From Talpa occidentalis (taxonomy: Eukaryota; Chordata; Mammalia; Eulipotyphla; Talpidae): 64,000 nucleotides of DNA. Numbering within the stretch: the stretch's first letter is position 1; the number at the start of each line of letters is the position of its first letter. This document shows positions 34,201-49,200 of this stretch, one piece after another. The position numbers and the translations under genes are program-made. The DNA lies in NCBI RefSeq assembly GCF_014898055.3, contig NW_023603184.1, positions 110,908,615 to 110,972,614 of the forward strand. Direction: 5' to 3'. Under the pieces are notes generated by a model. It had not been told where the DNA came from and made no database searches. It was given only the letters and a program-made list of their open reading frames with translations.

Positions 34201-37200
34201 TAGATTTATGAATAGTATCCAATTATGCTTTTTATTATATAAATAACCATTTCATTACTTATAGCTATTGAATTAATTCCATTTCTATTAAAATTTATAC
34301 TAAATCTATTAAAAATTTACCTCAGTACCAGTTGGTAGTCTAAGTAAAGTTGGTTGTTATTTAGACCACTTAGGTAGAGTGATCTGTTTGCCAGACTTTT
34401 GAAACATTACCAAAGAACAGCTGATAATATCCTAAATTATATAGTTTGCCTGTAATATGCACATTTTCCCCCACAGATATGTCTTGTGATTGAAATATAA
34501 GTGAGCATTAAGTCTTATGTTTCTCGTTAACCCAAACCAGTAATACATATTTAGAATAGTGTGTGTGTTTTAGTGTCTTACTATGATTTATGAAGTTCTT
34601 ATTTAAAAATTACTAACCATTGTTCTTGATATGGAATTATATGAAAACTTTTAACAAGTAAATTGTCTTCACTTTTTTGCCTTGGATATTAGTACACATC
34701 CTTACAGTGTTAGAACTTTTAAATGAATTTTGTTTACTTGCAAGTTTACCTTATAGATAGTAATGTATAATGTATTGTTGGCTAGAGATTATGTGGTGTG
34801 TAGATATATTGATTTAGCAAATAGGTATTCACTGCATTTTTAAAAACCTTGGTCTAATACTTTTCACGAACACAGCTTTTTAAGGTAAATGTCCTGTAAG
34901 CAAAGATTTATTTTAATCCCCAGTCCTTTCTATATCATGCAGTCTTCTATTTCATTCTTTCTGAATTTAAAGTAGCTGTCAGAATTTACATATTTAACCT
35001 ATCCTACAGATGGTAGTAGAGCTTAAATTTCAGCCTCCTTTCACTACTTCTCTGTTTTTCTCACCCACACAAACACAGGAGGTTTATTTGTTGCTTTTTG
35101 CATCACATCTTTACATCTTCATGTTGTGTTTCTTATAGCTCAGGGCTGCTTCTTACTCAAGTACAGGTTTAGAGAGTTGTTCTTTGAAAAAGGCATTGTT
35201 AGGTTAACGGTTCTTTTGTTTTTTTCTGTTAAACATGTTTTCTTCATATATAGAAAATGATAAAGGCAATATGGTAGATAATATAACTTTCTGATCTCAA
35301 AATTTTAACTAAAATATACACTAATCTTTAGTAAATAATTTTCTTTCAATTTTTTGTCTTTTAGATGCTGCTGTTAATTCTGGAGAACTGTGGTTTGTGA
35401 ACTTTTATTCCCCAGGATGTTCACACTGCCATGATTTAGCTCCTACGGTATATATTTTTTACATCCTACTTATTAAAGCATTATTATTCCTAATTGATGT
35501 GTTATTTGAAATTTTCTATTTTTTAATATGTTAGGATTTTTTCTCATAACATTGGTTCTGAAATAATTATCAAATACTTTCAGTATATATGGTTTTACTT
35601 ATTTTAGAATGTAGCTTGAAGAATGTTTGAGGGGAGAAAAATTATAAAAGAAATACATATTTTTTTTTTTTTCATAGTGGAGAGACTTTGCTAAAGAAGT
35701 GGATGGATTACTTCGAATTGGAGCTGTTAACTGTGGCGATGACAGAATGCTTTGCCGAATGAAAGGAGTCAACAGTTATCCTAGCCTTTTCATTTTTAGG
35801 TCTGGAATGGTAAGAAGTTGTTAGCTTTTTTATTATAGCTTGTAAAACATTATAATTAGGGAAAACACAATATAGGAATTTTTGAAGTGTTCCAGGTCTT
35901 AGGTGCAATCTAACAAGGCTCTAGTCTTAATAAACATTTGAGATTATATTATGAATATTTTAGATATTACATGAGTGTGCTCCATTTCAGTATTAAACTT
36001 TTGCCAATTTCAGTTTCTCAGATAAATAACAACTAACATTTTTAATGTATTTTTTGGTTTACAAACATTTTATGGGTATTGACCTGTTGAATACACAGGA
36101 ATAATATCCTTTTTCTTCCAAATTTTAGTACTAAAATTAAGACTTAAAAATATTAAAATATCTTCCACAGAATCAGCATCATTTAAGATTCTTAGCATAT
36201 CATTTGAAAATATGCAGTGCTATTGCAAAATCTTAAGATTTTTTAACTAAAATATGCACAAATAATGTAGAGTCAAATGTACTTGCTGTTACTTTCATTG
36301 AATTTTGACAGTAAAAGATGTTTCTTTTTTTATTTAAAAAAATTAGGCTGCAATAAAATATCATGGTGACAGAACAAAAGAAAGTTTAGTGAGTTTCGCC
36401 ATGCAGCATGTTAAAAGTACAGTGACAGAATTATGGACAGGTAATCTTATTTTCTTAATTTGCTTCATTTCTGTTCTCTTAAATTGGTGTTTTTTAGTGG
36501 TATTGTTAACATTTTGATCATAATTTTAAAATTTTAAAGTATTTCTTGCATATTTTTTACAAGGGAATTGTATCATTGGTTCAAATTTTTGCTAAATAGT
36601 GGGCATTTAACAAATGAATTATATTTATATGGAAGCAATTAAGATGTGGGAAATGGATATGAGATTGGAACAAATGAAAAGGCAACTTTAAAAGTGCAAC
36701 TAATATTTAGTTGCTGTTAAAAGTACACTATATCAGTAAATTCATGCGTATTCAGATAATTTTAAGTTTAATAAGTCTTCTAATTTTCGTTTTTAATTCA
36801 TCAATAATTTTAGGCAGTTTATTTAATTGCTCTTTACTATCCATGAAATGATCATATTCACATCTAAAAGAATATTCATGTCATTTTATCTGAATCATAT
36901 GAAGCTGCAGTAATAAAAATGTCATACCTGTGTTGAAGGACCTCATTTTATCAAGGAAGATGATAGTAAACCACTAAAATCCAAGGTAGCAACTATCATA
37001 AATAAGCTTAGGAAACTAGAACTTAGGTGGGGAACAGAGGCAAGGCTAGAAAATACTTTTAGAATGAGATGAGACCCAATCTGTCATAAAAGTGAAGAGG
37101 GAGCTTTCAAAGATAACTGTATTTGGGAAACTGGCAGTAATGGGGTGCAGTAGTATGAGGGAGAAATACGGTTAGTTGAGTAGGTAGACAAAGCTCAGCT

Positions 37201-40200
37201 CACAAGGGGCCTTGTTTGGACCATTTGAATTTCTTTCTTAATGAAATTACGAATTTAGATTTATGTGATGAAGAAAATGGAGAGCCAGTGATGGAATCTG
37301 ACATGCTTAATGGGATTTTTAGGAAATCCTGAATACTATTCAGTGAGTTGGAAGGGGATAAAAAAAGGAAAAACCATTTAGACAGCTATTTACATTATCA
37401 AGTAATAGGTGATCAGAAATCTGCTTTATTTTCTTTTAAGGAAATTTTGTTAACTCCATACAAACTGCTTTTGCTGCTGGTATTGGCTGGCTGATCACTT
37501 TTTGTTCCAAAGGAGGAGGTAATTTTATTTGTTTTGTTATAAGAACCATGACATTAAATTTTAAACCATGATATTTCATTTTTTTCCAGTTTTATTGAGA
37601 TATAAATTAACATGAAATATTGTCTAACTTTAAGGTGTACAATGTATTGATTTGATGCTCTTAATATGTTGCAGGATGATTGCAACAAGAGCATTAGCTA
37701 AGGCCTTCATCCTGGCACATAACTACCATCTTTTTATTTTATTTATAGCAAGGACATTTAACATCTACTCTCTTAGCAACTTCAAGTATACAATATAGCA
37801 TTATTAGTATATTCACCAAACTGTACATTAACTACCAGAACTTGTTAATGTTATAAACAAAGTTTATACTTCTTGATGAAGCAATAGTCTTAGAGGTATG
37901 CTACCATAATTGAGTATTTTTAGCACTGCAAATAGTTTATATCCAAGATTAAAATGTTTAATGAATATTTGTTTTATTTTTATAAAAGATTTTAAAATTA
38001 ATTTCCTAAGATATCATTTATAGTTTTGTGGTTGGTTGATACAAGTTTTTCATTTTACTGAACTTATAATACTTGTACCTTCAGTTAATGATGGATATAC
38101 TACAAAAATAATTAGTTATTGGCAATACAGCACTACCCAAACAACATTTTTTTGGAATTACAGATTTTTCTTCATGTTCATGTACACATACCAAAAAAAT
38201 GTGTATTCATTTGCCTCATAAAAGTAAATATTTGAAGATGACAACTTCCATTTCTAGGAACCTTTCCTTCAGTAAATTAAGTTGAAATCCAGCACCTTCT
38301 GTACCAGAGTACACACTGTAAATCCTATTCACACATTGAAAGTGATTAAAAATTTGCATCAGTATTAACAAATTATCCCAATTCATCAATACATTTTGTT
38401 TAATCCCAAATAGACCTATTTCTCATACTTCTCCTCTTGAATGTATTGCCTTATAGCAGAATTCATTCTTAATCTTAGTTTATTATCAAGAGGGTTTGTT
38501 CATTTTGGTGTGCTGCATAGATTTCTGTCCATTCTACATATGGGGGGGGGACTTTAAAACTATGGCATTCTTTTACCTCAGGTAGGTTACTTTTACCTTA
38601 ATAAGCTTTTTTTTTTTAAGATTTATTTTATTTTATTTTTATTTATTTATTTATTTATACAAGCACTGGGTACAGTCAGAAGCGTGGGAGGGTGAGAGAA
38701 TCCACCAGAGCCAGAGCGGGGAGCAGAGCAGGCAGAAGGACTGAAGCACACTGCTGAGGGGAGCAGCGGGCGGCAGGAGAGGTCTGCACGCCATGTGGGA
38801 CCCTCCTCCGGTGACTGGGGAGCAGCCGGGGGTCGAACTGGCGCTGCAGAGGCTGTGGGCAGCTTCACAACCCAGCGCTCAACTGCTGCACCACTGGGGA
38901 GGCCCACCTTAATAAGCTTTTGATACTCTATCTCCCTTCCTTCTAAATCTGTCTTGTGTTCGAGCATTTATATTTATAGAATTTTCATAAAAATGGTGAA
39001 GAAGCTATTTTTAAATTGTATTTTAAGAACCCTTGACATACTCTTATCAAATAGATGTATTACATTTTATTTCCCCATATCATAGCTCTTTGATAAGGGG
39101 AATTTTTGATAGGAGAGATTTGAGAATAAGATCTCAAAAGAGATGCTTGAGAGAATGTGATTTCTTTTCTCTTTAACTAAAAATTCTAGGAAGCAAAAGT
39201 AAGAAATGAAATGAAAAATTGATAAAAGAGATATTGTGTGTATGCATGTGTGTGCATGTATGTGTGCACGTGTGTAGAATAAGACTTTCACCTCATTATC
39301 TACCTAATAAATAAGTCTCAATATTTACCAGTAGATCTCAAGTATTTGCTTTAGAATCAACATGGTTGTGGGCCTCCCATGGTGGTGCAGCAGTTGAGCG
39401 CTGGGCTGTGAGGCTGCCCGCAGCCTCAGCAGTGCCGGTTCATTCTCCAGCCACCGGCGAGGGTCCCACAAAAAAAAAAGCATAACACAGTTGTTTGGGG
39501 GAAAGGCAAAAGCAAATTTAGACTTGTAAAGCTGAAATTACTTCTTAAGTTTTTCCCCCCTAGATTGTTTGACTTCACAGACACGTCTCAGGCTTAGTGG
39601 CATGTTGGTAAGTATCAATTATTTTATAAAACTAAATCACCATGCTAAGCAACACTTTTAAAAATTGAATCTAGATACTTTCTTTGATAGTTTAAGTACT
39701 TAACTCACTTTTTTTTCCTGATATTCTAATTTTTTTCAAAATTCTTTAGCAATTTTGATGAATGGTACTTTTATTGTTCACTTTTTAATATTCTATAATT
39801 TAATTGTGAAATCTTTAACCAGATTTCATGTATTTGTGTATATATGTCTTGTATGTCTTACTGTCATTTTCAAACTTTAATCTTTGTTTATATCTCATTG
39901 TATTATGATTGAGGAATTGTTTATGTGTTTTAATACTTTAACACTATTAAAGCTGCCTCTGTGGCCTAGAATTATCAGTTATGAAATTGTGAAAGTTCTG
40001 TGTGTGCTTGAAAGTAGTAGATTTTCTGTGTATTTTAGGTATAATTTTTATTATGTTAGATCGAATTTATCAATCATGTTATTCAAATCTGCATCATTTA
40101 TTTTTTTGAATGCTCTTAAAAATTTAAGTTTACAATAGAAAAGTTGTTTTTCTTTTTGATTTTTTAATAGTTGATAAAAAGCAAAGTAATTTCACATGAT

Positions 40201-43200
40201 TTGCATTTATTATATAGTTTTAAATGTACTGATCGCAGGAATTTTTTTTTACTTTTAAGAGTACAGATCTTTTTTTTTCACATAATTTTTTATTTTTAAA
40301 TATATTTTAGTTGAGAAAAGTTGTTTTGCTGAGTAAAACTAAATACGTTTTACTTTTTCTTCCACTTACAATACAACCATTTTTTATTTCCATCATAGGA
40401 TGGTCTTGTTAATGTAGGCTGGATGGACTGTGCCACCCAGGACAACCTTTGTACAAGTTTGGATATTACAACAAGTACTACTGCCTATTTTCCTCCTGGA
40501 GCTACTTTAAATAACAAAGAGAAAAGCAGTATTCTGGTATGAATTGCTTTAATTTCTTTATGTATAAAGGTGCAGGCACACAGTCAAACATAATGTATCT
40601 CTTTGTTAAAAAGGAGCAAGTAAACAAATCAGTTTATACATCAGATTATAGAACATTTATTTAGAATCAATATTCTGAATTCTGTTTAATCTTACTTCAG
40701 TTTATTCAATCTGCTATAAGGATTATTTATAAACTTTTATACTTTAAACACTGAAGATATAAATTGCATTCTGAGGTTAGATGTATTTTCTCTGGTTTTC
40801 ATTTATTTTGTTTGGATTATGAGCTTTACCTCCCTGATGAATAAGGAGAATGAGGTTTAAGCTAGTTGTCAAGGAGCTGAGGTAAATGATTGGAATAGAT
40901 CCCTAGGGAACCCCAAAAGAAAATAAAACTTAAAACTATGTGCTGATTTTCCAATTTTAGCTGTGGCCTTGACCTCTGCCTCCATTCCAGACATGTGTAT
41001 ACTACTGCCTGTTCAACAGTTCCCTGGGACATTAATTCATGTTTTGAACTTACATATTTATAATTATACTGACATTCCCACACACACTTTTTGCCATCTC
41101 AGTTAAAAACTTCATCCTTTATCATTAGGACAAATACATTGGAGTCATTCTTTTTCCTCTACACTATACCCAATTCATCAAGAAAATCTATAACTGTTTT
41201 TAAAAGCTTTCCATAATCTGTGAGAGTGTTCATCACTTCATAACATGTGTTATAATTATTTACACTTTCATTATTTTTCTCCCACATTAAATTTTGTTTG
41301 GATTTTTCACTGACATATCCTAAACACACTCTAGCACATTAGTACTCTACCAAGTGTTTTTATGTGCCAAATAATAGATGTCTGTATTTTTCTATAGTAA
41401 TCGTTAATCCCTGAAGAGTTAACCACTGACTACTTGTGACATAACTAATCATTCTTCTCTTGATATTTGTTACTACTTTTTAGGATCCTAGAGTATTGTA
41501 ATGAACACACTCGTTTGTTCATCTTTATCTGTTTAGAATGAGATAGCAGCTTTAACTCAATTTGTATTACTAGATTGCCCTGCAGAAAACTTGTGTACCT
41601 GCCATCAGTTCATGAGGATTACCCTCATCAACACTTAATCTAAACTTTGCCTTCAGTGCTGCAGTCTCATAGTGAGATATTTGGTTTTTTTTAAATATAA
41701 AATTGCCATTTGGATGTGATCTTGGACAGGAAACATGAGTGATAATAGAAATGTAATAACTGGGGTTGATGAATTGAACAATCTTTTCACTCCTAAGAAG
41801 CATTCAAGTTTTAAAAAATGTACACCAGTTAAATATGTTTGGAAGGTTAAATTCAAAGGCTAAACAGAATTTTTTATAGATACAACTAATACGTTGTACT
41901 CCTAAAAAATGAATTTTTTAATGAGTTTCTAGTGGATCAAGTACTTACATATTTATATAAATTGCTATAGGAGTATTTTTAGTAAAATTTTCATATGTAT
42001 ATGCTAAAGTGAATGAGATGATACATAAAAGATTTGTTTTGGTACTTTAAACAGTTTGGTAATGAAGTCATTTCATATAGATCTTTAAGAATATTAATTC
42101 TGGGGCCTCCCTGGTGGCCTAGTGGTTAAATTTCAGTGCTATCACAGCTAAGGCCTGAATTCGATCTCCTTCCAGGGAGTTAACCCACATAAGACACAGC
42201 AAACCACTCTTGTCTCGCCCGCTGCTTGCTCCCCTTAGCAGTATATTTCAGTAGATCTGCCTATCCTCCTCCCCCTGTGTCTCTGGTGAATATTCTCACC
42301 TCTGGCCTATACCCCAGTTCTTCTATGCCAAAACTAATAATTATAATAATAATAATAAAATGATGATTTAAAAAAAAGAGACTATTAATGCTACAGTTTT
42401 TTTTGATTAAAAAATACAGAAAACTCAATATTAAGGAAAAATATTGGGGGAACCTCCCTGGTGGTGCTGGGGTTAATGCCTTAGCACTATCAAGCTATCA
42501 CTGGCCACTGCAGCGTGAGTTCAATCCCTGGCCAGGGAGTTAACCCATATGGCGCAGCAGACCTCTCCTTTCTTGCCTCCTTCTGCTCCCCTCAGCAGTG
42601 GATCTACCTATTCTGCTCCCCACTCTGTCTCTGAGGAATCCTCTCACACCCCTACACCTCTGCCCTAGACCCCAATTCTTTTACACATAAATAAATCTTT
42701 AAAAAAAAATTTGGAAAAACTGAACTTTCTTTTATGTTATCCATTGTTTCTGTCCATATAAGCATTCCATTTTGAGCACAATAAGCTATAAATACTGTGC
42801 TATTTTCTGTATATTTTTAGTGGAATCATGGGTCTTTCAAGTGATGTTTGAATTGTCAAACATAGATGGCTCATAATTAAAGGTGTATATTAAATCTGTT
42901 TGATTCAAGCCCCATACATATTTTCTTGATGTTATCATTGTTCTTCACTCTTTATAGTAACACTTGCTTCACTGAGAATTAGACCATCAAGGAGAAATCT
43001 TTGAGAAAAATATGCTGAGGATAAATTATGGACAGAAATAATGGAGATTTGTTAGAAGGGAGGTGTGCCTTTTTCACTTGTGTTTTCATGGACTTAGGTT
43101 GAAAATATAAAGTTCTTTATCATTGTATCTGCAAAATTCCTTGGGTGTGGTTTGGTGTGGGGATGTTTTTTTAAAAACCTCTGTAGTAGAAAACAGATCT

Positions 43201-46200
43201 GTTCCAATATTTCAGTTATAAGTTTTTAATTTCTACTAATTACTGGTTGTGATAAAGTTTCTAGGGTCATGACATACTCTAATTTTTTAATACTAAAGAA
43301 TTTATAAAGCATTGGCATTCTTTAAAACATGGTTAACATTAAAATTAAACTGAACATAATGGTCGTTTTTCCTAATGATTCAAAACTTACGAGGATTATC
43401 ACAGAATATACAGCATAGTTAATGAAAATTTCAGGTAATCAGACACCTAAATAATGGCATTGACTTTATATCATTTTTAAGACATAGTCCAATTTTTAAT
43501 AGGTTACCCAAAATGATATGCTTTATTGTTTAAAAGATTTGGAATAAATAACTTGAAAAATGCTTAATTTTGTGCTTTTTTTCCTTCTAAGTTCTTTTAT
43601 GGAATTTAGAAAAAAGTCAAATAGATATTAACTTAAAAGATTACAATATTAATTATTCTCTTATTCTAGTTTCTCAATTCATTGGATGCTAAAGAAATAT
43701 ATTTGGAAATAATGCATAATCTTCCAGATTTTGAACTGCTTTCGGCAAACACTCTAGAGGTAACATGTTTATAAAGAAATAGCAATAAATGTTGACAACA
43801 TTCTAGGTTTAAGCATATTAAAATTAGTGTTTTTATTTATCACTCAAGAGAAAGTACCAGTTTCATAAGAACTGTATCAGTCTGCTTAGATTAAATCTAG
43901 TTATTAGAGTTGTTGGTGTTGAAATTTCAGGGCAGATCTCTAGTTTTGGAAAACTAGCCTGTCCTGTAGGTCAGTTTCAGGAGAAAAAGGCAAGATTTTA
44001 ACCACAAGCCAACTTTGGGTCAAATTTGGGACTTTATGTTCTTGCTTTTAAAAATACCGTTTATTACTTTTTTCTATTTTTTGATCCCGGAGGCTTCTAC
44101 GTCTCTATTTTTACTCAACTTTGTGTTAAACCTGGGAAAGCTGACTTACCCATAGCCCAACTATTTTTTTTTAAAAAGCAATAATTTTTTTATAAAAAAT
44201 TTTAAAAAACAGGGCCTCCCCGGTGGCACAGCGGTTGAGCGCTGGGTTGTGAAGCTGCCTGCAGCCTCTGCAGCGCCGGTTTGATCCCCGGCTGCTCCCT
44301 GGCCACCAGAGGAGGGTCCTCCCGCATGGCGCCTGCTGCTCCCCTCAGCAGTGAACTTCTGCCTGCTCTGCTCCCCGCTCTGGCTCTGGTGAATTCTCTC
44401 ACCCTCCTGCGCTTCTGACTGTACCCAGTGCTTGTATAAATAAATAAATAAATCTTTTTTTTAAAAAAATTTTTTTAAAAACAACTATGTTATTGAAAAC
44501 CTTTTTTTTTTCCCCCTTGGATCAGTCCTCTAAGACTTTGTAATTTATACTCTTTAATTTATAAAAAATCTTCCTGTAATGTAGAATAGATTTACATAGC
44601 ATTATATCAAATAAGCATCAAAATGGGTTTTATCTAACATTTTGAAGTAATAAATAGGGTCACTAAAAGCAACTAAGTCAAAGAAATAATGAATAGAATC
44701 TTTAGAATTTGCCCTCGCTGACTTTTCTCTTTCATTATCACTTTTTTGAATGACTTTTAAGGATCGTTTGGCTCATCATCGGTGGCTCCTATTTTTTCAT
44801 TTTGGAAAAAATGAAAATTCAAATAATCCTGAATTGAAGAAGCTAAAAACTCTACTTAAAAATGAACATATTCAAGTAAGGAAATTGTAATCTGTCTGCC
44901 TTCTACTATTTTATTTTCTTAATGTATATTTCAAAAATAGCTTTACTTGAAGCTAGGTTAAGAATTACTTTCGTTCTATTTATTTGAAACCTTATTGAAA
45001 ACTTCTATGTTTTTGCTTTGCCTGGATTTTTGTTTTTTACTGAAGGAGGTTTGCATTGTTTTAGTTGTGCATTTATAAATCAGCATCTTTATATACTACA
45101 TAATTTGCCACTAAAAGTCCAATTGTGTCTCTCACCATACAGTTGACCCATTTTACCTAATTAACTCACCCCCTTTCCACTTCTCCTCTAATAACCACTA
45201 ATTTGGTTTTATAGTCTAATAAAAATCTGTTTTATTCATTTGTTTTTATACCATATAAGTGAAATCACATAGTATTTGCCATTTTCTAATTTATGTCATT
45301 AAGCATAATATCCTCTGAGATCTTGCATTGTTGTTGCAATGCAACATTTTGTCTTTTTTCCTTTAATAATTGAGTAGTGTTCCATTTTGTATATATACCA
45401 CATCTTTTTCCAGTAATCTGTGAATGGGCATATAGATTGTTTCCAAATCTTGGCTACTGTACATAGTGCCATAGTGAGCATGAAGGGTATACATATTTCT
45501 CTGAATTGTGGTGCTTTGGTTTGTTTGGGTTTTTTTTTTTTTTGTAATTCTTTGGGTAAGTACAAGGATCATACTGAATTTCTATTTTTAATTTTTGAGA
45601 ACTCTCCCTATGACTTCCATAATGGTTACACCAGTTTACATTCCCACAACTATATATGAGAATCCTTTTCTCGCCACATCCTCTCCAACACTAATTTCAT
45701 GTCTTTGAATAATAGTCATTCTCATAGGTATGAGGTAAATATCTCATTGTTGTTTCGATTTGCATTCCCTGATAAGAAATGAAAATCTTTTCCTGTTAGC
45801 CATCTGTGTGTCATCTTTGGAAAAGTATGTGTGCAGATCCTCTGCCCTTTTAATCAGGTTGTTTTTATTGAGTTTTATGAATTTATCTATTTGGGATATT
45901 AACCTTTTATTGGATGTGATTTGCAAGTATCTTCTTACATTCAGTAATATTTCTTTTGATTTTGATAATTATTCCTATCAATGTATAGAAGCTTTTCAGT
46001 TTAATGTAGTTTTTTGCTTTTGTTCTCTTGCTGTTTGAGTCAAATCCCCACTTTCCTAAGACCAATAGATTTCTTTCTCTATTATATTCTCTTGTTCTTT
46101 TGACTCCTTTCTAATAAATAAGTTGTCCATATATGTGTATGTCTATATGTGTGCTGTTTAATCAAAATGGATTCACTGCATTCCCTACCACAGCTCCACC

Positions 46201-49200
46201 CCAGAGATGAGGAACAACTCAATTACATTTTATTCTACAAGAAAAAGTAAAGTTTATTGTTGAAAATCTCACTAAAATTTTCTACCCTGTGTCTTTGGAG
46301 TCAGAGGAAATGTGACTTAAATCCCTATTTATAATATTTGAGCTCTTTAAATTTATTCAACCGCTTTATAATGTCAGCTTTCTCGTAAATAGGTCTGTGT
46401 TGTCAGAATAGATAATTTTATGTGAAATTACCTAGCATAGAGTTCAATACATGGCAGAATCCAATATACATTATTTAATCTATTAAAAAAATGGACTCAC
46501 TGTAATCTTTGTAAAATTTTCCACTTAACAATATTGTAAATTTTCACTTGCCAGTATACACACACACATCATTACCACTGAAGTCTTAAGTAGTATTTTG
46601 CTATACGTTTACACAATAATCGTTACATAAATCCTCTTACTAATGACTTGTTTTTCTCATTTTTTAAATCAAAAATACTCCTAAAAATGCAGTAAGAGGA
46701 ATTTTTATGATGCGAAGTTATATTCTTTTAAAGGTTTTTTTGGTCTTCATTACCAGAGTCCTCCAGAAAGTTTATCAATTTATATTCTCACTGACAACAT
46801 GTAAGTGACCATTTCTCCATATCTGTGCCAACCATGGTATTTTTTATAGATTCATTACCATTTTGATATGCCAAAAGTAATGTTAAAAACATATCATTGT
46901 GCTTTCTCGTGGAGTTGAAGATGGTCTTCAAGATTACTAACAAATCATAATCCTCTATTTTCTATGTATGTCTCTGGCCCATTTTCTTTCTCCTGGTGTA
47001 GGATGTTCTTTTTTTTTCACTTTAAGGTTTATTTTTTATTTATACAATAGCTAGGGTACAGGCCAGAGGCACGGGAGGGTGAGAGGAGTCGCCAGAGACA
47101 GAGTGGGGAGCAAAACAGGCAGACAGACCGAAAGCACTGCTGAGGGGAGCAGCATGCGCAACAGGAGAGGTCTGCCACACCATGTGGGTATCTCCGGGAA
47201 TTGAACCCGTGCTGCAGAGGCCGGGAACAGCTTCACGGCACTGTGCTCAACCCGCTGCGCTACCGGGGAGGCCCTGTTCTTTTTTTTCTTATTGAATCTT
47301 CTGTGTTAAATACTACAAGTTTTTTTTCTTGATTTACCTTTTTCTTGTTGGTCTTCTTTATGCTGTTTTATCCCCCCACACTATGAGATTGCTGGCCTTT
47401 TCTGTGGTTTGTCTTTGAAAATTCTCTCAGGCCTCCCTGGTGGCACAGCAGGTTGAGCACAGCGCTGTGAAGCTATCCTCAGCCTGTGCAGCACAGGTTC
47501 CATCTCCAACCGGCCAGGGAGATTCCCACATGGCCTCTCTTGCCTCACCTGCTGCTCCCCTCAGCAGTGTTCTCAGTCTGCCTGTTCTGTTCCCCACTCT
47601 GTCTCTGGTGAATTCTCTCACCCTCCCGCGCCTCTGGCCTGTACCCCAGTTTCTTGTATAAATAAATAAATCTTTTTTAAAAAAAGTTAAAAATTCACTC
47701 TCTCCCCAAGATTATATAAATATCCACATTTTTAGAGGGGTAGATTTCTTAGCTCCCTATTTTTTAAGAAATTTCTCTCAGTTTTAAGTAAATTGAATTC
47801 CAATGTTAGATGTGAATTTCTTTTCATGACCTATTAACTTTCTTTTAGAAACTGTATTGTTAGAGAAGTGTATTTTTAACTTATCTTTACGGATATTTAA
47901 AAGTTGAATGGATACATTGTGTTTTCTTCAAGTTGAACCTTGTTTTTCTACTTTAGATTGGCAAATTTGACTGTTCCTCTGCACTGGACATCTGTAGTAA
48001 TCTCTACATTTTTCAGCCATGTCTAGCAGTATTTAAAGGTCAAGGAACCAAAGAATATGAAATTCATCATGGTAAGGAGGGGGGAAATGATGGAAACTAT
48101 CTACATAGTAATGTTTTCATTGTACTTTTTACCATGTTTTAAGATCCTCAGTATATCTGTTCTCATTTAGTAGCATATTTGTTTCTTATAGGGAAATAGC
48201 TTTTTAATTATATTGTTATTTTATCCTTACTCTTCTTAAAACTAACAGTTCTCTCCTGCTATTCAATAATTTGAACAGTATTTCAGTAAGAATTCTGATA
48301 GCATAGTGACAAATTTAAGGGTATTATTTATTAGCAAAAGTAAGCAGCTCCTACAGTTGCCATTCCAGTGAGACAAATATGCCATCTCAGTGATTATGGA
48401 TGATATCCGGGCATTCTTTGGTATTTTCCTTCCTTAGATTACCAGATTTCTGCATTAACTACTTTGTTACCTATCTTGAATTTATAATTACACTTCTGTA
48501 TTTCAACTCTGTGTATTTAGCCCTACATTCATGTAATAAAGTTCCAAGGGTTTGGGGTACATCATAGGTGCTATCCTAAAAGAAGTCAAATATAGCAAAA
48601 GAAACAACCTGCTAATTATGAAATACTTAGTGAGTCACAGATATTGATGAAATGCCTGTTACAATACTGTTTTAAGTGTTAGAATACAAAGTTGTAAGAC
48701 ATGGACTCTGTCTCAAGAAATTTATAATATCTAGTGGGGGAAAAAGGAGCTTTACAAGAAAATGTGAAAAGCATTGTAATAATCATTATGCATAAACTAC
48801 GAATTACAGAAACATCTGCATAGTGTATATAAGGAGGTGGTATTTGAATAGAGTTGACATTTGAATGCTCAGTTTCCCAAAGCAAGTATTAGAAAAAAAT
48901 AGTAGGCTCTCTAGGCTAGAAGAACTGCGTGAGCTGACTTGGCAAGAGAACTTATGTAACAGGAGTTACTTTTTACGTAGTACTTTCTATTAAAGTCAGA
49001 CATTTTTCTAAAGCCTTTGCATACTTCTACATTTAAATTTTTATTTATACAACTCAACCAGGGAGAAAATGAGATTTTAAAAAGTAACATGTCCCACAAT
49101 AAACTAGTAACTGCTGGTCAAAGAGGATTATGTACCCAAATATATCTGACTCTAAAGCCCAGACTTATAGCCAGATTAAACTACACCACTTTCTGAAAGT

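Larger units (their letters stand above)
30930..35364 (+). other. DNAJC10: DNAJC10 intron 4 (4.4 kb, longest intron)
   Basis: AT-rich sequence. It holds an antisense old L1 3' fragment (about 33538-34122), a piggyBac-like MITE directly after it (34127-34199) and a (GT)n tract near 33875. I recognise nothing in 30930-33500 or 34210-35364. Confidence 0.8.
35448..37440 (+). other. DNAJC10: DNAJC10 introns 5 to 7
   Basis: Introns of 230, 537 and 1000 bp. About 36950-37380 is purine-rich and looks like a degenerate ancient interspersed repeat that I cannot assign. Nothing else stands out. Confidence 0.7.
40537..43669 (+). other. DNAJC10: DNAJC10 intron 10
   Basis: 3.1 kb of AT-rich intron. Two older SINE copies lie at 42103-42378 and 42446-42710. 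No gene-like signal in 40537-42100 or 42711-43669. Confidence 0.75.
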
